This document shows positions 16,075 through 24,812 of a stretch of 36,085 nt of DNA, one piece after another. The notes beneath the pieces are model-generated. The model was not told the origin of the DNA and made no database searches. It was given only the letters and a program-made list of their open reading frames with translations. The stretch's first letter is position 1; every line of letters starts with the position of its first letter. The DNA is from Planctomycetota bacterium (GTDB taxonomy: Bacteria; Planctomycetota; UBA1135; GCA-002686595): positions 1 through 36,085 of the forward strand of contig JAEUIA010000096.1 of NCBI GenBank assembly GCA_016795245.1, read 5' to 3'. The translations under genes were made by a program, and so were the position numbers.

Positions 16075-17996
16075 GCTCCCACCACGATATCGCGCACGTC
16101 GTGCCGACGGCGCCAATGTTCGAGGACGAGCAGACTCCACAGGAGATGCGATCGGTCGCGCGACCCCGCGACGTGCTCGGCGAGGCGCGTGCGCAGCGCG
16201 GCGCGCGAGAACCAGCTCTCGGGCAGGGTCTCGATCGCTTCGCTCACAGCCCCCGCGAGCGGCCCGCGCAACCAGGCGCGCAGCGGCACGTCGAACCCCA
16301 TCTTGCGTCCGTCGAGGATCTCCGCCGGCAGGCGCGAGCGCAGGGCTTCGCGCAGCGCGTGCTTGCCGCGCCCGCCGCGGACCTTTTCGTGCGCGGGCAG
16401 GTGGATGAAGCGTTCGACGAAACGGTGATCGAGCAGCGGCGGACGCACTTCGAGCGAATTCGCCATCGCCGCGCGATCGCTCTTGACGAGGATCTGATCC
16501 GGCAAGAACCCGTGCACGTCGGCGTACTGCGCACGGTAGAGCGGATCGTCGCGGCGCGGTCTGCTGTAGTGCGCTTCGAAAGCCGTGAACGGATCGTGCG
16601 CAGCCACGGCGGCGGCGAGTTCGGGCGCGAGCACGGCGCGCACCTCCGCAAGCGGGATCTGCGTCACGGAGTTCCAGTACGCGCGCGCCGGATCGGCGCC
16701 GAAATTCTCCAGCGTCGACTTGGCGCGCAGGAAACGCGGCGCCCAATCGAGCTTCGGATAATGTCTGCCGACGAAGGCGAGCGTGCGCCGCCCCGCAGGT
16801 CCGACCAGGGCGCGCGTGCGGTTCTCGGCGACGTCGAACACGTAGCGCCTGTAGCCGGCGAAGACTTCGTCACCGCCGTCACCCGACAACGCCACGGTCA
16901 CGTGCTCGCGCGCCATCTTGGAGACGAGGTAGGTCGGAACCGTCGACGGATCCGCCAACGGTTCGTCGTAGAACCACGGCAGGACGTCGACCGCCAGTGC
17001 CGGATCGGGTTGCAGGACGCGCGTGTGGTGCTGTGCACCCAGGCGCTCGGCGGTCGCGCGTGCGCGTACGAGCTCGTCGAATTCCTTCTCTTCGAATCCG
17101 ACCGAACACGCGACCAACCCGCCGTCCAGGGAGCGCGCCGCACGTCCTTCCGTACCACGCGCGCGCGCCATCGCGTCGAGCACGGCGCTGCTGTCGATGC
17201 CGCCCGAGAGGAACGCGCCCAAAGGCACGTCCGCGACGAGGTGATCGCGCACGACGCGATCGACCCACTCCAGGATTTCGGCTGCGGACGCCGGCTCGCG
17301 CGCCTCGTCCAGCGGCAGATCCCAGTACGTCTGCACTCTGGGCTCCGCGCCCGGGCTCCAGGTCAGCGTGGAGGCCTGCGGCAGGCGCGCGATGTCTTCC
17401 CAGGCCGAATCCGCGCCCGAGCAATAGCCTTGCACGAGGTAGTCGACGAGCGCGTGTGCACGCATGTTGCGCGGCACGCGCCGACTCGCGAGGATCGCCT
17501 TGGCTTCGCTGCCGAACACGAGTCCCCCCTCGGTGCGCGCGTAGTACAACGGCTTGATCCCGAGCCGATCGCGCCCGAGCACGATCTTCGGCCGCGCCGG
17601 ATCGCGTGCGTCGAGCACGCAGAAGGCGAACATCCCGACGAGCTCGCGCGCCAGGTCCGCCCCCATGTCCTCGTACAGGTGCACGATGGTCTCGACGTCG
17701 GACCCGGTGCGGAAGCGATGTCCGCGCGCCGTCAGGCGGGCGCGCAGTTCCTCGAAGTTGTAGATCTCGCCGTTGCACACGACTGCGATGTCACCGGTCT
17801 CGTTCAAGATCGGTTGATGGCCGCCTGCGAGGTCGATGATCGAGAGTCTGCGGAATCCCAGACCGACGCCGCCCATCACGTGCAGTCCTTCGTCGTCAGG
17901 CCCGCGGTGCTCGAGCGTACGCGTCATCGCGCGCAGCAGGTCAGTATCGACCGGCGCGCGCGGATCGGACGAAGCGATACCTGTGAAGCCGCACAT
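16071..17996 (-). CDS. Asparagine synthase-type amidotransferase (exosortase A EPS loci)
   Basis: This 641-residue protein has an N-terminal class II glutamine amidotransferase domain beginning with the nucleophile in MCGFTGI (C2), with RGPDDEG (31-37) and CNGEIYN (74-80). The C-terminal ATP-pyrophosphatase domain has SGGIDSS (264-270) and the later SGDGGDEVFAGYRRY motif. Housekeeping asparagine synthetase AsnB has this layout, but length and position in an EPS operon fit the exosortase-A-associated amidotransferase, thought to amidate a sugar or aminoacyl acceptor in polysaccharide assembly. That acceptor is not known here. It is coupled by ATGA to the deacetylase and separated from the O-ligase by 31 bases. 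Confidence 0.88.
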   Translation of the reverse strand: MCGFTGIASSDPRAPVDTDLLRAMTRTLEHRGPDDEGLHVMGGVGLGFRRLSIIDLAGGHQPILNETGDIAVVCNGEIYNFEELRARLTARGHRFRTGSDVETIVHLYEDMGADLARELVGMFAFCVLDARDPARPKIVLGRDRLGIKPLYYARTEGGLVFGSEAKAILASRRVPRNMRAHALVDYLVQGYCSGADSAWEDIARLPQASTLTWSPGAEPRVQTYWDLPLDEAREPASAAEILEWVDRVVRDHLVADVPLGAFLSGGIDSSAVLDAMARARGTEGRAARSLDGGLVACSVGFEEKEFDELVRARATAERLGAQHHTRVLQPDPALAVDVLPWFYDEPLADPSTVPTYLVSKMAREHVTVALSGDGGDEVFAGYRRYVFDVAENRTRALVGPAGRRTLAFVGRHYPKLDWAPRFLRAKSTLENFGADPARAYWNSVTQIPLAEVRAVLAPELAAAVAAHDPFTAFEAHYSRPRRDDPLYRAQYADVHGFLPDQILVKSDRAAMANSLEVRPPLLDHRFVERFIHLPAHEKVRGGRGKHALREALRSRLPAEILDGRKMGFDVPLRAWLRGPLAGAVSEAIETLPESWFSRAALRTRLAEHVAGSRDRSHLLWSLLVLEHWRRRHDVRDIVVGA

Positions 17997-18027
17997 GCAA
18001 CTATGAATCGAACCCCGGTGCCCTCAT

Positions 18028-19449
18028 TCAAGAGGAACCGTAAGCCGGATCCTTCCGGAATCCGCCCGGCCGCTCCGGACGCTGGAATCCGCCGCGCTGC
18101 GCGCGGGTTCCGAACCCGCTGCCGCGCACGTGCTGCAGGCTGCCGCGGGTCGCGTGGCCGGCATCCAATTCGGGGGCGTCGGCCATCGCTTCGCGCGCCA
18201 CGCGCCCGAACACGACGATGAGCGCGACGAAGTGATAGAAGAGATCGAACTGCGCGCGGTTCAAGAACACGCTGCCCACGACGAAGGCCAACAGCGAAGC
18301 CTCGAACATCGTGGTGTAAGAAAGGATCCAACTCGAGTAGTAGCGCTTTTTCGCTGCTCGTCGCACAGCCCACAGATCCCAGAAAGACAGTCCGATCAGC
18401 GACAGGTACAGGAAGAAGGCGGGCGTGCCGCACTCGGCCCAGATCTGCAGATAGCTGTTGTGGGCGACGCGCGTTCCCATCTGGTGGGCCTCCGCGACGT
18501 TCATCTCGATCGCGCGCGGATCGTAGGTCTTGTAGTTGTGCTGGAATTTCGCGTAACCGACGCCCAGGATCGGATTCGCGACGATCATGTTTCCGGCCAC
18601 CTTCCAGGCCTCGATGCGGCCGCGCGCCGATGCGTCTTCTTCGTAGGAACCGATCGTGCTGATGCGCTCCTTGTAGTCCTTGGGTGCAGCCAGCACTCCC
18701 GCGAAGGCCAGAAAGAAGAGCAGCGCGAAACCGGCGATGCGGTTGCTCGAGCGCCAGACAAGGAGCAGCACTGTGATCGACAAAGCCAGGAAGGCGCCGC
18801 GCGAGTGGGTGGCGATGATCGTCATCGCCGTCAGCGGGATCATCGCCAGCGTGGTGCGCCGCACGAGGTTGTCCTTCTCCGCCAGTGCGAGGTGCATCAG
18901 CATCGGGATGCCCATGCACAGCGCCAGGGCGAAGTCGTTGTTGTCCGACAACATGCCGCCCGGGCCTTGGATGATGACGAGTCCGCCTCCGGAGATGATG
19001 AACGCCAGCCCGTTCTTCACGCCGTAAAAGCCGAAGGAGAGCGCGATCACCCACAGGAGCACGCGCAGGTGTTCGCGCGTCCGCACGACGCCGGTCGTGA
19101 ACAGGGCGATCCCGATGATCTTGCAGAATTCGAGGAAGATCTCGAAGTCGCGCGGCACCAGGTACGGCGAACCCAACATCGACGCGCCGACGAAGATCAC
19201 CAGTCCGATCATCGCCCACGTGCGCAGGTTGAACTCCATGAACTTGCGGTTCTCGCGCGAGATCACGAAGCCGGCGATGGTCACGAGCGCGACGTAGTAC
19301 GACCAGCGCTGCACGCGCGCGAAACCCCAGGTCAAGTCCTGCACGCGCATGTACGCGAGCAGGGTGAACATCAACAGGCCGAAGAACGGTCTGCGAAAGC
19401 AGATCGGCAGGCTTCCGATGATGAACAGGCTGACGATCAGGTCGCGCAT
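18028..19449 (-). CDS. O-antigen ligase/polymerase, exosortase-A-associated type
   Basis: This 473-residue polytopic membrane protein has roughly ten hydrophobic segments. The N-terminus MRDLIVSLFIIGSLPICF and the early motif DLTWGFA (38-44) are typical of the putative O-glycosylation ligase tied to exosortase A systems. Further landmarks are GFYGVKNGLAFIISGGG (about 160-176), SDNNDFALAL and THSRGAFLAL. It also has the Wzy-like segment with R-x-EAWK, GVGYAKF and AHNSYLQIWAECG. Proteins of this fold polymerise or transfer lipid-linked glycans at the periplasmic face. The last ~45 residues are hydrophilic, Gly/Arg-rich and unusual. It lies between the amidotransferase and the Wzz-like gene on the same strand. 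Confidence 0.88.
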   Translation of the reverse strand: MRDLIVSLFIIGSLPICFRRPFFGLLMFTLLAYMRVQDLTWGFARVQRWSYYVALVTIAGFVISRENRKFMEFNLRTWAMIGLVIFVGASMLGSPYLVPRDFEIFLEFCKIIGIALFTTGVVRTREHLRVLLWVIALSFGFYGVKNGLAFIISGGGLVIIQGPGGMLSDNNDFALALCMGIPMLMHLALAEKDNLVRRTTLAMIPLTAMTIIATHSRGAFLALSITVLLLVWRSSNRIAGFALLFFLAFAGVLAAPKDYKERISTIGSYEEDASARGRIEAWKVAGNMIVANPILGVGYAKFQHNYKTYDPRAIEMNVAEAHQMGTRVAHNSYLQIWAECGTPAFFLYLSLIGLSFWDLWAVRRAAKKRYYSSWILSYTTMFEASLLAFVVGSVFLNRAQFDLFYHFVALIVVFGRVAREAMADAPELDAGHATRGSLQHVRGSGFGTRAQRGGFQRPERPGGFRKDPAYGSS

Positions 19450-19484
19450 GGAACTCTTTCAGGGCCTCGTCTCGCCCCGACAAG

Positions 19485-21089
19485 TCACCTCAGTTTGTAG
19501 CGCAGGCTCTCGATCGCATCGCGCAAGCCCTGGGACAAGAGCTGAGCGTCCTTGGCCCAGGCCCAGGTCACGAACAGGATCGCGAAGACCAGCGAGAGGC
19601 TGGACACGGCGACGACGGCGCGGCGCAGGCGGTCGTTGCGGCGCTCGCGCAGGGTCTCGATCGGGCTGATGGCGCCCAGGATCGGGATCGCCATGCTGCG
19701 GCTGATGTCGGCCACGTTGCGGAAGCAACTGCGACTGAATTCCGCCACGACGGCGATCGCGAGGCCGAGGCCCAAACCGCCGACGACGGCGAGGCCGATG
19801 ATCAGCCACGGGTTCGGCTCGGTCGGCTTCGAATCGGCCAGCACGTCCGACGTGATCTCGAACGGGTTCGCCAAGGGGCTCGCCAGTTGGTCGACGAGGC
19901 GCGCCTGCTCGTTGTAGGCCTTGGTGGCGTCGGCGAGACTCACGTGCAGTCGGCCGATGCGTTCGACCAGTTCGCGCTCGTCGCGGTAGATGTCGTGCAC
20001 TTCCGCGACGCGCGCGGAATCGGCCTCGATCGCGGCCGTGAGCACACCGACCGTCGCGCGCTTTTGTGCCAGTTCGAGCTGCAGGGCATCGATCGCCTTC
20101 AAGAGCACGGCGCGCTCGGGGTTTTCGACCGTCGTGGTCTCGATGCTGCCCTTCGTCACCAGGCGCTGCAACTGGTCGCGCCGAGCGAGCTTGGCCTCCA
20201 ACTCGTCCGAGAGGCGGCGGAACCGCGGATGTTGCGGCTTGATGCCGCGCATCTGTTCGTTCAGATCGGTGATCCGGATCTCGAGGTCGCGCAACTCCCC
20301 TTCGTTGGTCTGCGCTTCCAGCACGTTCTCGCGCTTCAGTGTCGCGGGCGCTTCGTCGTACTGGCGTTGCAGGATCTCGAGCTTGACCTTGAGCACGGGA
20401 ATCTCGCGCTCGATCGCCTTGCGCTCCGCCTCGGCGGCCTTGAGGCGCTCGTACAGCGGGTCCTCGGCGCGCGTGGTGGACGATCCCGGCGTCGGTTGTG
20501 TCGGCGACAGATTGTTGACACGGCGCAGCTCTGTCAGCTGACTCTCTTCGTCGCGCAGCTGCCTCTCGAAGCGCGTCTTCTCGATCTGCAGCTTGCGCAG
20601 CTCGTCGTCGGCCTTGTTGCGGTCGCGCTTGACGACGTCCTCGATCCAATCCGTGCGCAGGGCGCGCAAGTAGGTCATGGCCCACGCGCGATCCACGTCC
20701 ACGTATTCGATGTTGACGAAGGTCGCACTCTGCGCGCCGCCGGAAGTCGTGACGCGCACGTCGTCGTACACGCGCTTCAGGAAAGTGGCTTGATCCTCCA
20801 ACGAGAGCGCCAGGAACTCCTCGTTCTCGCGCTCCTGGAGGATCTTCTTGAGCCGGTTCCACGAGCGGATCTGGAAGGCGGCGTTCGCGCCGTCCTTGTT
20901 GCTGATCGAGGTTCCGACCGGGCGCAACTCGATCTGCGTGCGCGCGACGTACTTCTTGGGCACGATGACCGCGAACGCGATCCCCAGGGAAAGCACGATC
21001 AGCGCCGGCAGCATGACCTGCCACTTGCGCCGTTTCAGGATCTCCAGGAAATCCTGGAGCTGACTTTGACTCTCGACCTGAGTCGCCAT
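19485..21089 (-). CDS. Wzz/GumC-like polysaccharide chain-length determinant
   Basis: This 534-residue protein has the Wzz domain layout: a first membrane helix at about 24-44, a periplasmic domain with IVPKKYVARTQIELRPVG just after it, and a long coiled coil (about 155-405). A second helix sits at about 428-450, preceded by the proline-containing segment LADSKPTEPNPW. A third hydrophobic helix at about 490-512 is extra. There is no Walker-type tyrosine kinase domain fused at the C-terminus and no separate kinase gene in the window. Such proteins form inner-membrane oligomers that set chain length and contact the Wza-like exporter. The exporter gene ends 8 bases upstream, so the two are co-transcribed. 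Confidence 0.9.
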   Translation of the reverse strand: MATQVESQSQLQDFLEILKRRKWQVMLPALIVLSLGIAFAVIVPKKYVARTQIELRPVGTSISNKDGANAAFQIRSWNRLKKILQERENEEFLALSLEDQATFLKRVYDDVRVTTSGGAQSATFVNIEYVDVDRAWAMTYLRALRTDWIEDVVKRDRNKADDELRKLQIEKTRFERQLRDEESQLTELRRVNNLSPTQPTPGSSTTRAEDPLYERLKAAEAERKAIEREIPVLKVKLEILQRQYDEAPATLKRENVLEAQTNEGELRDLEIRITDLNEQMRGIKPQHPRFRRLSDELEAKLARRDQLQRLVTKGSIETTTVENPERAVLLKAIDALQLELAQKRATVGVLTAAIEADSARVAEVHDIYRDERELVERIGRLHVSLADATKAYNEQARLVDQLASPLANPFEITSDVLADSKPTEPNPWLIIGLAVVGGLGLGLAIAVVAEFSRSCFRNVADISRSMAIPILGAISPIETLRERRNDRLRRAVVAVSSLSLVFAILFVTWAWAKDAQLLSQGLRDAIESLRYKLR

Positions 21090-21097
21090 TCGAGTGA

Positions 21098-21871
21098 CTA
21101 GAAAATGCCCCCGGTGCCGGTGCCGATGAACGTGTTGCGACCCTGCGCGCGGTCGTTCAGGTAGAACGCCGACGCCAGTCCGGTGACGACCTGTTTCACC
21201 GGGAACAGGATCGCGTCCAGGAAGTATCCCAGTTGCGCGAGCATCGTGGGCGGCACGTAGATGATGTCGCGCTCGCGCACGAGCACGTTGAACGTCGAAT
21301 CACCACGCTCGATGATGTCGCCCAGGTCGACGGTCTGGATCAGCGGATCGCGCGGATCGGCGCGGATCAAGCGCACACGACCGAGGTTGGCCGAATCCTT
21401 CTGCGGAACGGCGCGCGTCACGGCCTCGAAGATCGTCAGGTCGCCGGAGAAGTCCTGCGCGCCCTGCTGTGCGACTTCGCCGAAGATGAAGTAGCGCTTG
21501 CCGCGCGTCGTGATCTTGACGCGGATGTCGAGCAGGTCGTAGTACGGGCTGTACTTCTCCATCAACAGGGCTTCGATCTCCGTCCGCGTCAGGCCGGCCA
21601 CGAGCACGGCGCCGAGCTCGGGCAGGAGGATCGTGCCGTCGATGTCGACGGCCGCGCCCAGGTTGAGCTCCTCGTGGTAGGAGTCCGTCATGACCAGCGT
21701 GTCACCGAGCGCCAGCCAGTTCTCTTCCTCCGCGTTGCCCTGGTAACGGTTGCCGAAGCCGTCCGTATTCAGGTACTGGAAGATGCGCTTGTCCGGCGTG
21801 GTGTTGCACGCGGAGAGGCACAGGGCCACGGCGACGCACAGCCAGGCCAGTCGAATCGGGGTCGGGATCAT
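21098..21871 (-). CDS. Wza-like polysaccharide export lipoprotein
   Basis: This 257-residue outer-membrane-type export protein starts at ATG 21871, supported by GAGGA 9 bases upstream and by an immediate lipoprotein signal peptide with lipobox LSAC (C22). The body holds a polysaccharide-export domain (LALGDTLVMTD... to about 125, with VDIDGTILLPELGAVLVAGLT) followed by an SLBB-like region (FIFGEVAQQGAQDF..., 128-205). The C-terminal stretch from about 210 is mildly hydrophobic and could include the outer-membrane helix seen in Wza. It is shorter than E. coli Wza (about 379 residues), with one SLBB-like repeat rather than two. It works with the Wzz-like protein downstream, 8 bases away. Confidence 0.9.
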   Translation of the reverse strand: MIPTPIRLAWLCVAVALCLSACNTTPDKRIFQYLNTDGFGNRYQGNAEEENWLALGDTLVMTDSYHEELNLGAAVDIDGTILLPELGAVLVAGLTRTEIEALLMEKYSPYYDLLDIRVKITTRGKRYFIFGEVAQQGAQDFSGDLTIFEAVTRAVPQKDSANLGRVRLIRADPRDPLIQTVDLGDIIERGDSTFNVLVRERDIIYVPPTMLAQLGYFLDAILFPVKQVVTGLASAFYLNDRAQGRNTFIGTGTGGIF

Positions 21872-21967
21872 GAAACGGATTCCTCGGGGACCTTCACCCA
21901 CCCGACGGTCCGGGCGCATGGAGGCGCGAAACGTGCTCATCGACTGGATGGGGACGCAGGTTGACGG

Positions 21968-22999
21968 TCAGGCTCCACTGCCGTATTGCCGGCCGTAGTA
22001 CTCACGGTAGGCTCCGCTCCTAACCCTTTGCAACCATTCCTTTTGGGTCTGATACCAGCGGATCGTGAGCGGCAGCGCGTCGTCGAAGGTGAAGCGCGGG
22101 CTCCAGCCCAGCTCGGCCTTGATCTTCGCGGCGTCGATGGCGTAGCGGCGGTCGTGTCCGGGGCGGTCCTTGACGTAGGTGATCAGGCTCTCGGGCTTTC
22201 CGATTTCCTTCAAAACCCGCTTCACTAGCGTGATGTTCGCCAGCTCGTTGTTGCCGCCGATGTTGTAGACATCGCCCTTCGCGCCCTTCTCGAGCACGCA
22301 GAGAATCGCTTCACAGTGGTCGCGCACGTACAACCAGTCGCGGACGTAGAGTCCGTCCCCATAGACGGGAATCGGCTTGTCCTCGCTCGCGTTGGCGAGC
22401 ATGAGCGGAAGGAATTTCTCGGGGAACTGGTAGGGCCCGTAGTTGTTCGAGCAGCGCGTGATGCAGGCGTCGAAGCCGTGCGTGTGGACCGCGGCGCGCA
22501 CCAGCAGATCGCTGCCGGCCTTGCTGGAGCTGTAGGGCGAATTGGGCGCGAGCGGCGTGTCCTCGCGAAAGAAGCCCTTGTCTCCGAGGCTTCCGTAGAC
22601 CTCGTCGGTCGAGACGTGCACGAAGCGCGTCACCTCGTGCTGCCGCGACGCGTCGAGCAGGACCTGGGTACCGACGACGTTCGTCTCGACGAACGGCAGG
22701 CCGGATTGGATCGAGCGATCGACGTGGCTCTCGGCCGCGAAATGCACGACCACGATCCGCCCGCCGAATTTCTTGGCGGTGGTGAACGCGGTTTCGACGT
22801 CCGCGTGCTTGCGGATATCGCCGTGGACGAAGCTGTAGTTCTTGTTCTTTTCGACCGCGGTCAGATTCTCGCGGTTCCCGGCGTAGGTCAGCGCGTCGAT
22901 GTTGACCACGTTCCACTCCGGACGGATCTCGCAGAGCATGTGGACGAAGTTGCTGCCGATGAAGCCGGCTCCGCCGGTGACGATGCACGTCGTTTTCAT
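21968..22999 (-). CDS. rfbB: dTDP-glucose 4,6-dehydratase
   Basis: This 343-residue extended SDR enzyme converts dTDP-glucose to dTDP-4-keto-6-deoxyglucose, step two of dTDP-rhamnose synthesis. Visible features are the NAD loop TGGAGFIGSN (8-17), DALTYAGN, AAESHVDRS, STDEVYGSL (the D-E catalytic pair), and Y-x3-K in YSSSKAGSD. C-terminal conserved motifs are RCSNNYGPYQFPEK and RPGHDRRYAID. Starting at ATG 22999 gives the normal length and an ATGA overlap with the rfbD stop. A long upstream open frame is only the reverse reading of rfbD. It ends 96 bases before the Wza-like start. Confidence 0.95.
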   Translation of the reverse strand: MKTTCIVTGGAGFIGSNFVHMLCEIRPEWNVVNIDALTYAGNRENLTAVEKNKNYSFVHGDIRKHADVETAFTTAKKFGGRIVVVHFAAESHVDRSIQSGLPFVETNVVGTQVLLDASRQHEVTRFVHVSTDEVYGSLGDKGFFREDTPLAPNSPYSSSKAGSDLLVRAAVHTHGFDACITRCSNNYGPYQFPEKFLPLMLANASEDKPIPVYGDGLYVRDWLYVRDHCEAILCVLEKGAKGDVYNIGGNNELANITLVKRVLKEIGKPESLITYVKDRPGHDRRYAIDAAKIKAELGWSPRFTFDDALPLTIRWYQTQKEWLQRVRSGAYREYYGRQYGSGA

Positions 23000-23874
23000 G
23001 AGTTCTGACTTTCGATGAATTGAGCTAGCGCGGCGCGCCACGGCGCCAGCGTGCGACCACGCAGCGCGGCGAGGCGTGAACAATCGAGCACGGAGTAACG
23101 CGGCCGCACTGCAGGACGCGGGAACTCGGCGGTCGAACACGGCAGGACCGTGACGCCCTTCACGCCGGACAGTTCGAGCGTCGCGCGCGCGAACTCGTAC
23201 CACGAAGCCTGTCCGGCGCAAGCGGCGTGGTAGATGCCGGCCTCGCCGCGCGCGAGCACGTCCCACAGCGCCGGTGCGAGTTCCAAGGTCGAAGTCGGGG
23301 CGCCGACCTGATCGTGCACCACTTTCAGCTCGCTGCGCTCGGAAGCGAGCTTCAGGATCGTGCCTGGAAAGTGCTTGCCGCGCGGCCCGTAGAGCCACTG
23401 CGTGCGCACGATGCGCGTGCCATTCGGATGCGCGGCAACCGCCGCCTTCTCGCCCGCGAGCTTCGTGCGGCCGTAGGCCGACAAGGGACGCGTCGCGTCG
23501 TCTTCCCGGTAAGGTCTTGTTCCGGCACCGTCGAACACGAAGTCGGTCGAGACGACGACGAGCGGAATGGAGAGGCGCGCACAGTGCGTCGCGATCACGC
23601 GCGCCGCGTCCTCGTTGGCACGCCGCGCTTCGCTCTCCTTCTCCTCGGCCAGGTCGACGGCGGTGAACGCCGCGCCGTGGATCACGCCGGTGAAGGGACC
23701 GCGCGACGCGAACAGCGCAGCGACGCCGCTTTCGTCCGCGAGATCGATGCCGGGGACGTCCACCGGCGCATCCGCGCGCAGATCGGTCCCGATCGCCGTG
23801 GTGCCTGAGGGCGCGCGCAGCATGAGTTCGCTGCCCAGCATTCCGGAAGCACCGGTGACGAGGACGCGTTTCAT
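22996..23874 (-). CDS. rfbD: dTDP-4-dehydrorhamnose reductase
   Basis: This 292-residue reductase uses NAD(P)H to make dTDP-L-rhamnose from the 4-keto sugar. It shows the Rossmann loop TGASGMLG (7-14), the substrate-side HGAAFTAVDLAEE, STDFVFDG (about 108-115) and the catalytic Y-x3-K in YGRTKLAGEK. RTQWLYGPRGKHF is the family's conserved sugar-binding region. Length is as usual. It lies between rfbA (47 bases upstream) and rfbB (ATGA overlap). An assignment to another 4-keto-sugar reductase cannot be fully excluded, particularly as rfbC is not nearby. Confidence 0.9.
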   Translation of the reverse strand: MKRVLVTGASGMLGSELMLRAPSGTTAIGTDLRADAPVDVPGIDLADESGVAALFASRGPFTGVIHGAAFTAVDLAEEKESEARRANEDAARVIATHCARLSIPLVVVSTDFVFDGAGTRPYREDDATRPLSAYGRTKLAGEKAAVAAHPNGTRIVRTQWLYGPRGKHFPGTILKLASERSELKVVHDQVGAPTSTLELAPALWDVLARGEAGIYHAACAGQASWYEFARATLELSGVKGVTVLPCSTAEFPRPAVRPRYSVLDCSRLAALRGRTLAPWRAALAQFIESQNS

Positions 23875-23922
23875 GACTGCTGTCCGGCGTTGCTCACGCG
23901 GCGTGACGGGCGCGTGGCCACG

Positions 23923-24648
23923 CTAGTTGTTGGCGCCGCCCTGAGCCACGAGTGTGGCCGAGTGGTGCAGAGACTTGAACGTGCCCGCGTCCGTCCACCA
24001 GCCGTCGAGGATCTCGTACGTCATCGAACCGTCAGCCAGGTACCAATTGTTGACGTCGGTGATCTCGAGCTCGCCGCGGTCGGAAGGCTTGAGCGTCTTG
24101 ATGATGTCCCACACGCGGCCGTCGTACATGTAGATGCCGATCACCGCGAAATTCGACTGCGGGTTCTGCGGTTTCTCGACGATGCGCGTGACCTTGCCGC
24201 CGGCGACCGTCGCGACGCCGAAGCGCTCGGGGTCGGGCACTTCCTTGAGCATGATCTTGGCGCCCTTCTTCTGCGCCTTGAAATCGTCGGCGGCCTTCTT
24301 GATGTTCTTCTCGATGATGTTGTCGCCCAGGATCACGCACACCGAATCACCCTTGGCCCAGTGCTCCGCGAGACCCAACGCCTCCGCGATGCCGCCTTCG
24401 CCTTCTTGGTAGGTGTAGTTCAGGTGCTTGAGGCCGAAGTCCTTGCCGTTGCCGAGCAGCGAGAGGAAATCGCCCGACTTGCGCCCACCGGTGACGATCA
24501 TGATGTCGTCGATGCCGGCCTTCACGAGCGTCTGGATCGGGTAGTAGATCATCGGCCGGTCGTAGACCGGCAGGAGGTGCTTGTTCGTGATCTTGGTCAA
24601 CGGGAACAAGCGGGTGCCGAGGCCCCCGGCGAGGATGACGCCTTTCAT
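23923..24648 (-). CDS. rfbA: Glucose-1-phosphate thymidylyltransferase (short form)
   Basis: This 241-residue nucleotidyltransferase joins glucose-1-phosphate to dTTP. The N-terminus MKGVILAGGLGTRLFPLT carries the G-G-x-G-T-R-x-F/L pyrophosphorylase signature, followed by NKHLLPVYDRPMIYYPI and VTGG. VILGDN (metal-binding D) and VEKP (conserved lysine region) follow, then WWTDAGT near the C-terminus. It lacks the roughly 50 extra C-terminal residues of the longer enterobacterial RmlA and matches the short group common in diverse bacteria. The ATG at 24648 is chosen because the family begins at MKG; codons further upstream look non-coding. It is the first of rfbA-rfbD-rfbB. Confidence 0.92.
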   Translation of the reverse strand: MKGVILAGGLGTRLFPLTKITNKHLLPVYDRPMIYYPIQTLVKAGIDDIMIVTGGRKSGDFLSLLGNGKDFGLKHLNYTYQEGEGGIAEALGLAEHWAKGDSVCVILGDNIIEKNIKKAADDFKAQKKGAKIMLKEVPDPERFGVATVAGGKVTRIVEKPQNPQSNFAVIGIYMYDGRVWDIIKTLKPSDRGELEITDVNNWYLADGSMTYEILDGWWTDAGTFKSLHHSATLVAQGGANN

Positions 24649-24812
24649 GATGTGCTGCTTCGGACCGTTGTTTTCAGGGGGTGTAGGGGCGAGATCGGAG
24701 ACTGGAGTTTGGGGGTGAGCAGGATACCTGCGGGGTCCCCGGCTCGCAACGCGCACGGGCCGGCAATCAGCGCGAGCAGGGCGCTCCGCTCTGGACGGGG
24801 CGCCGCGTGTCT

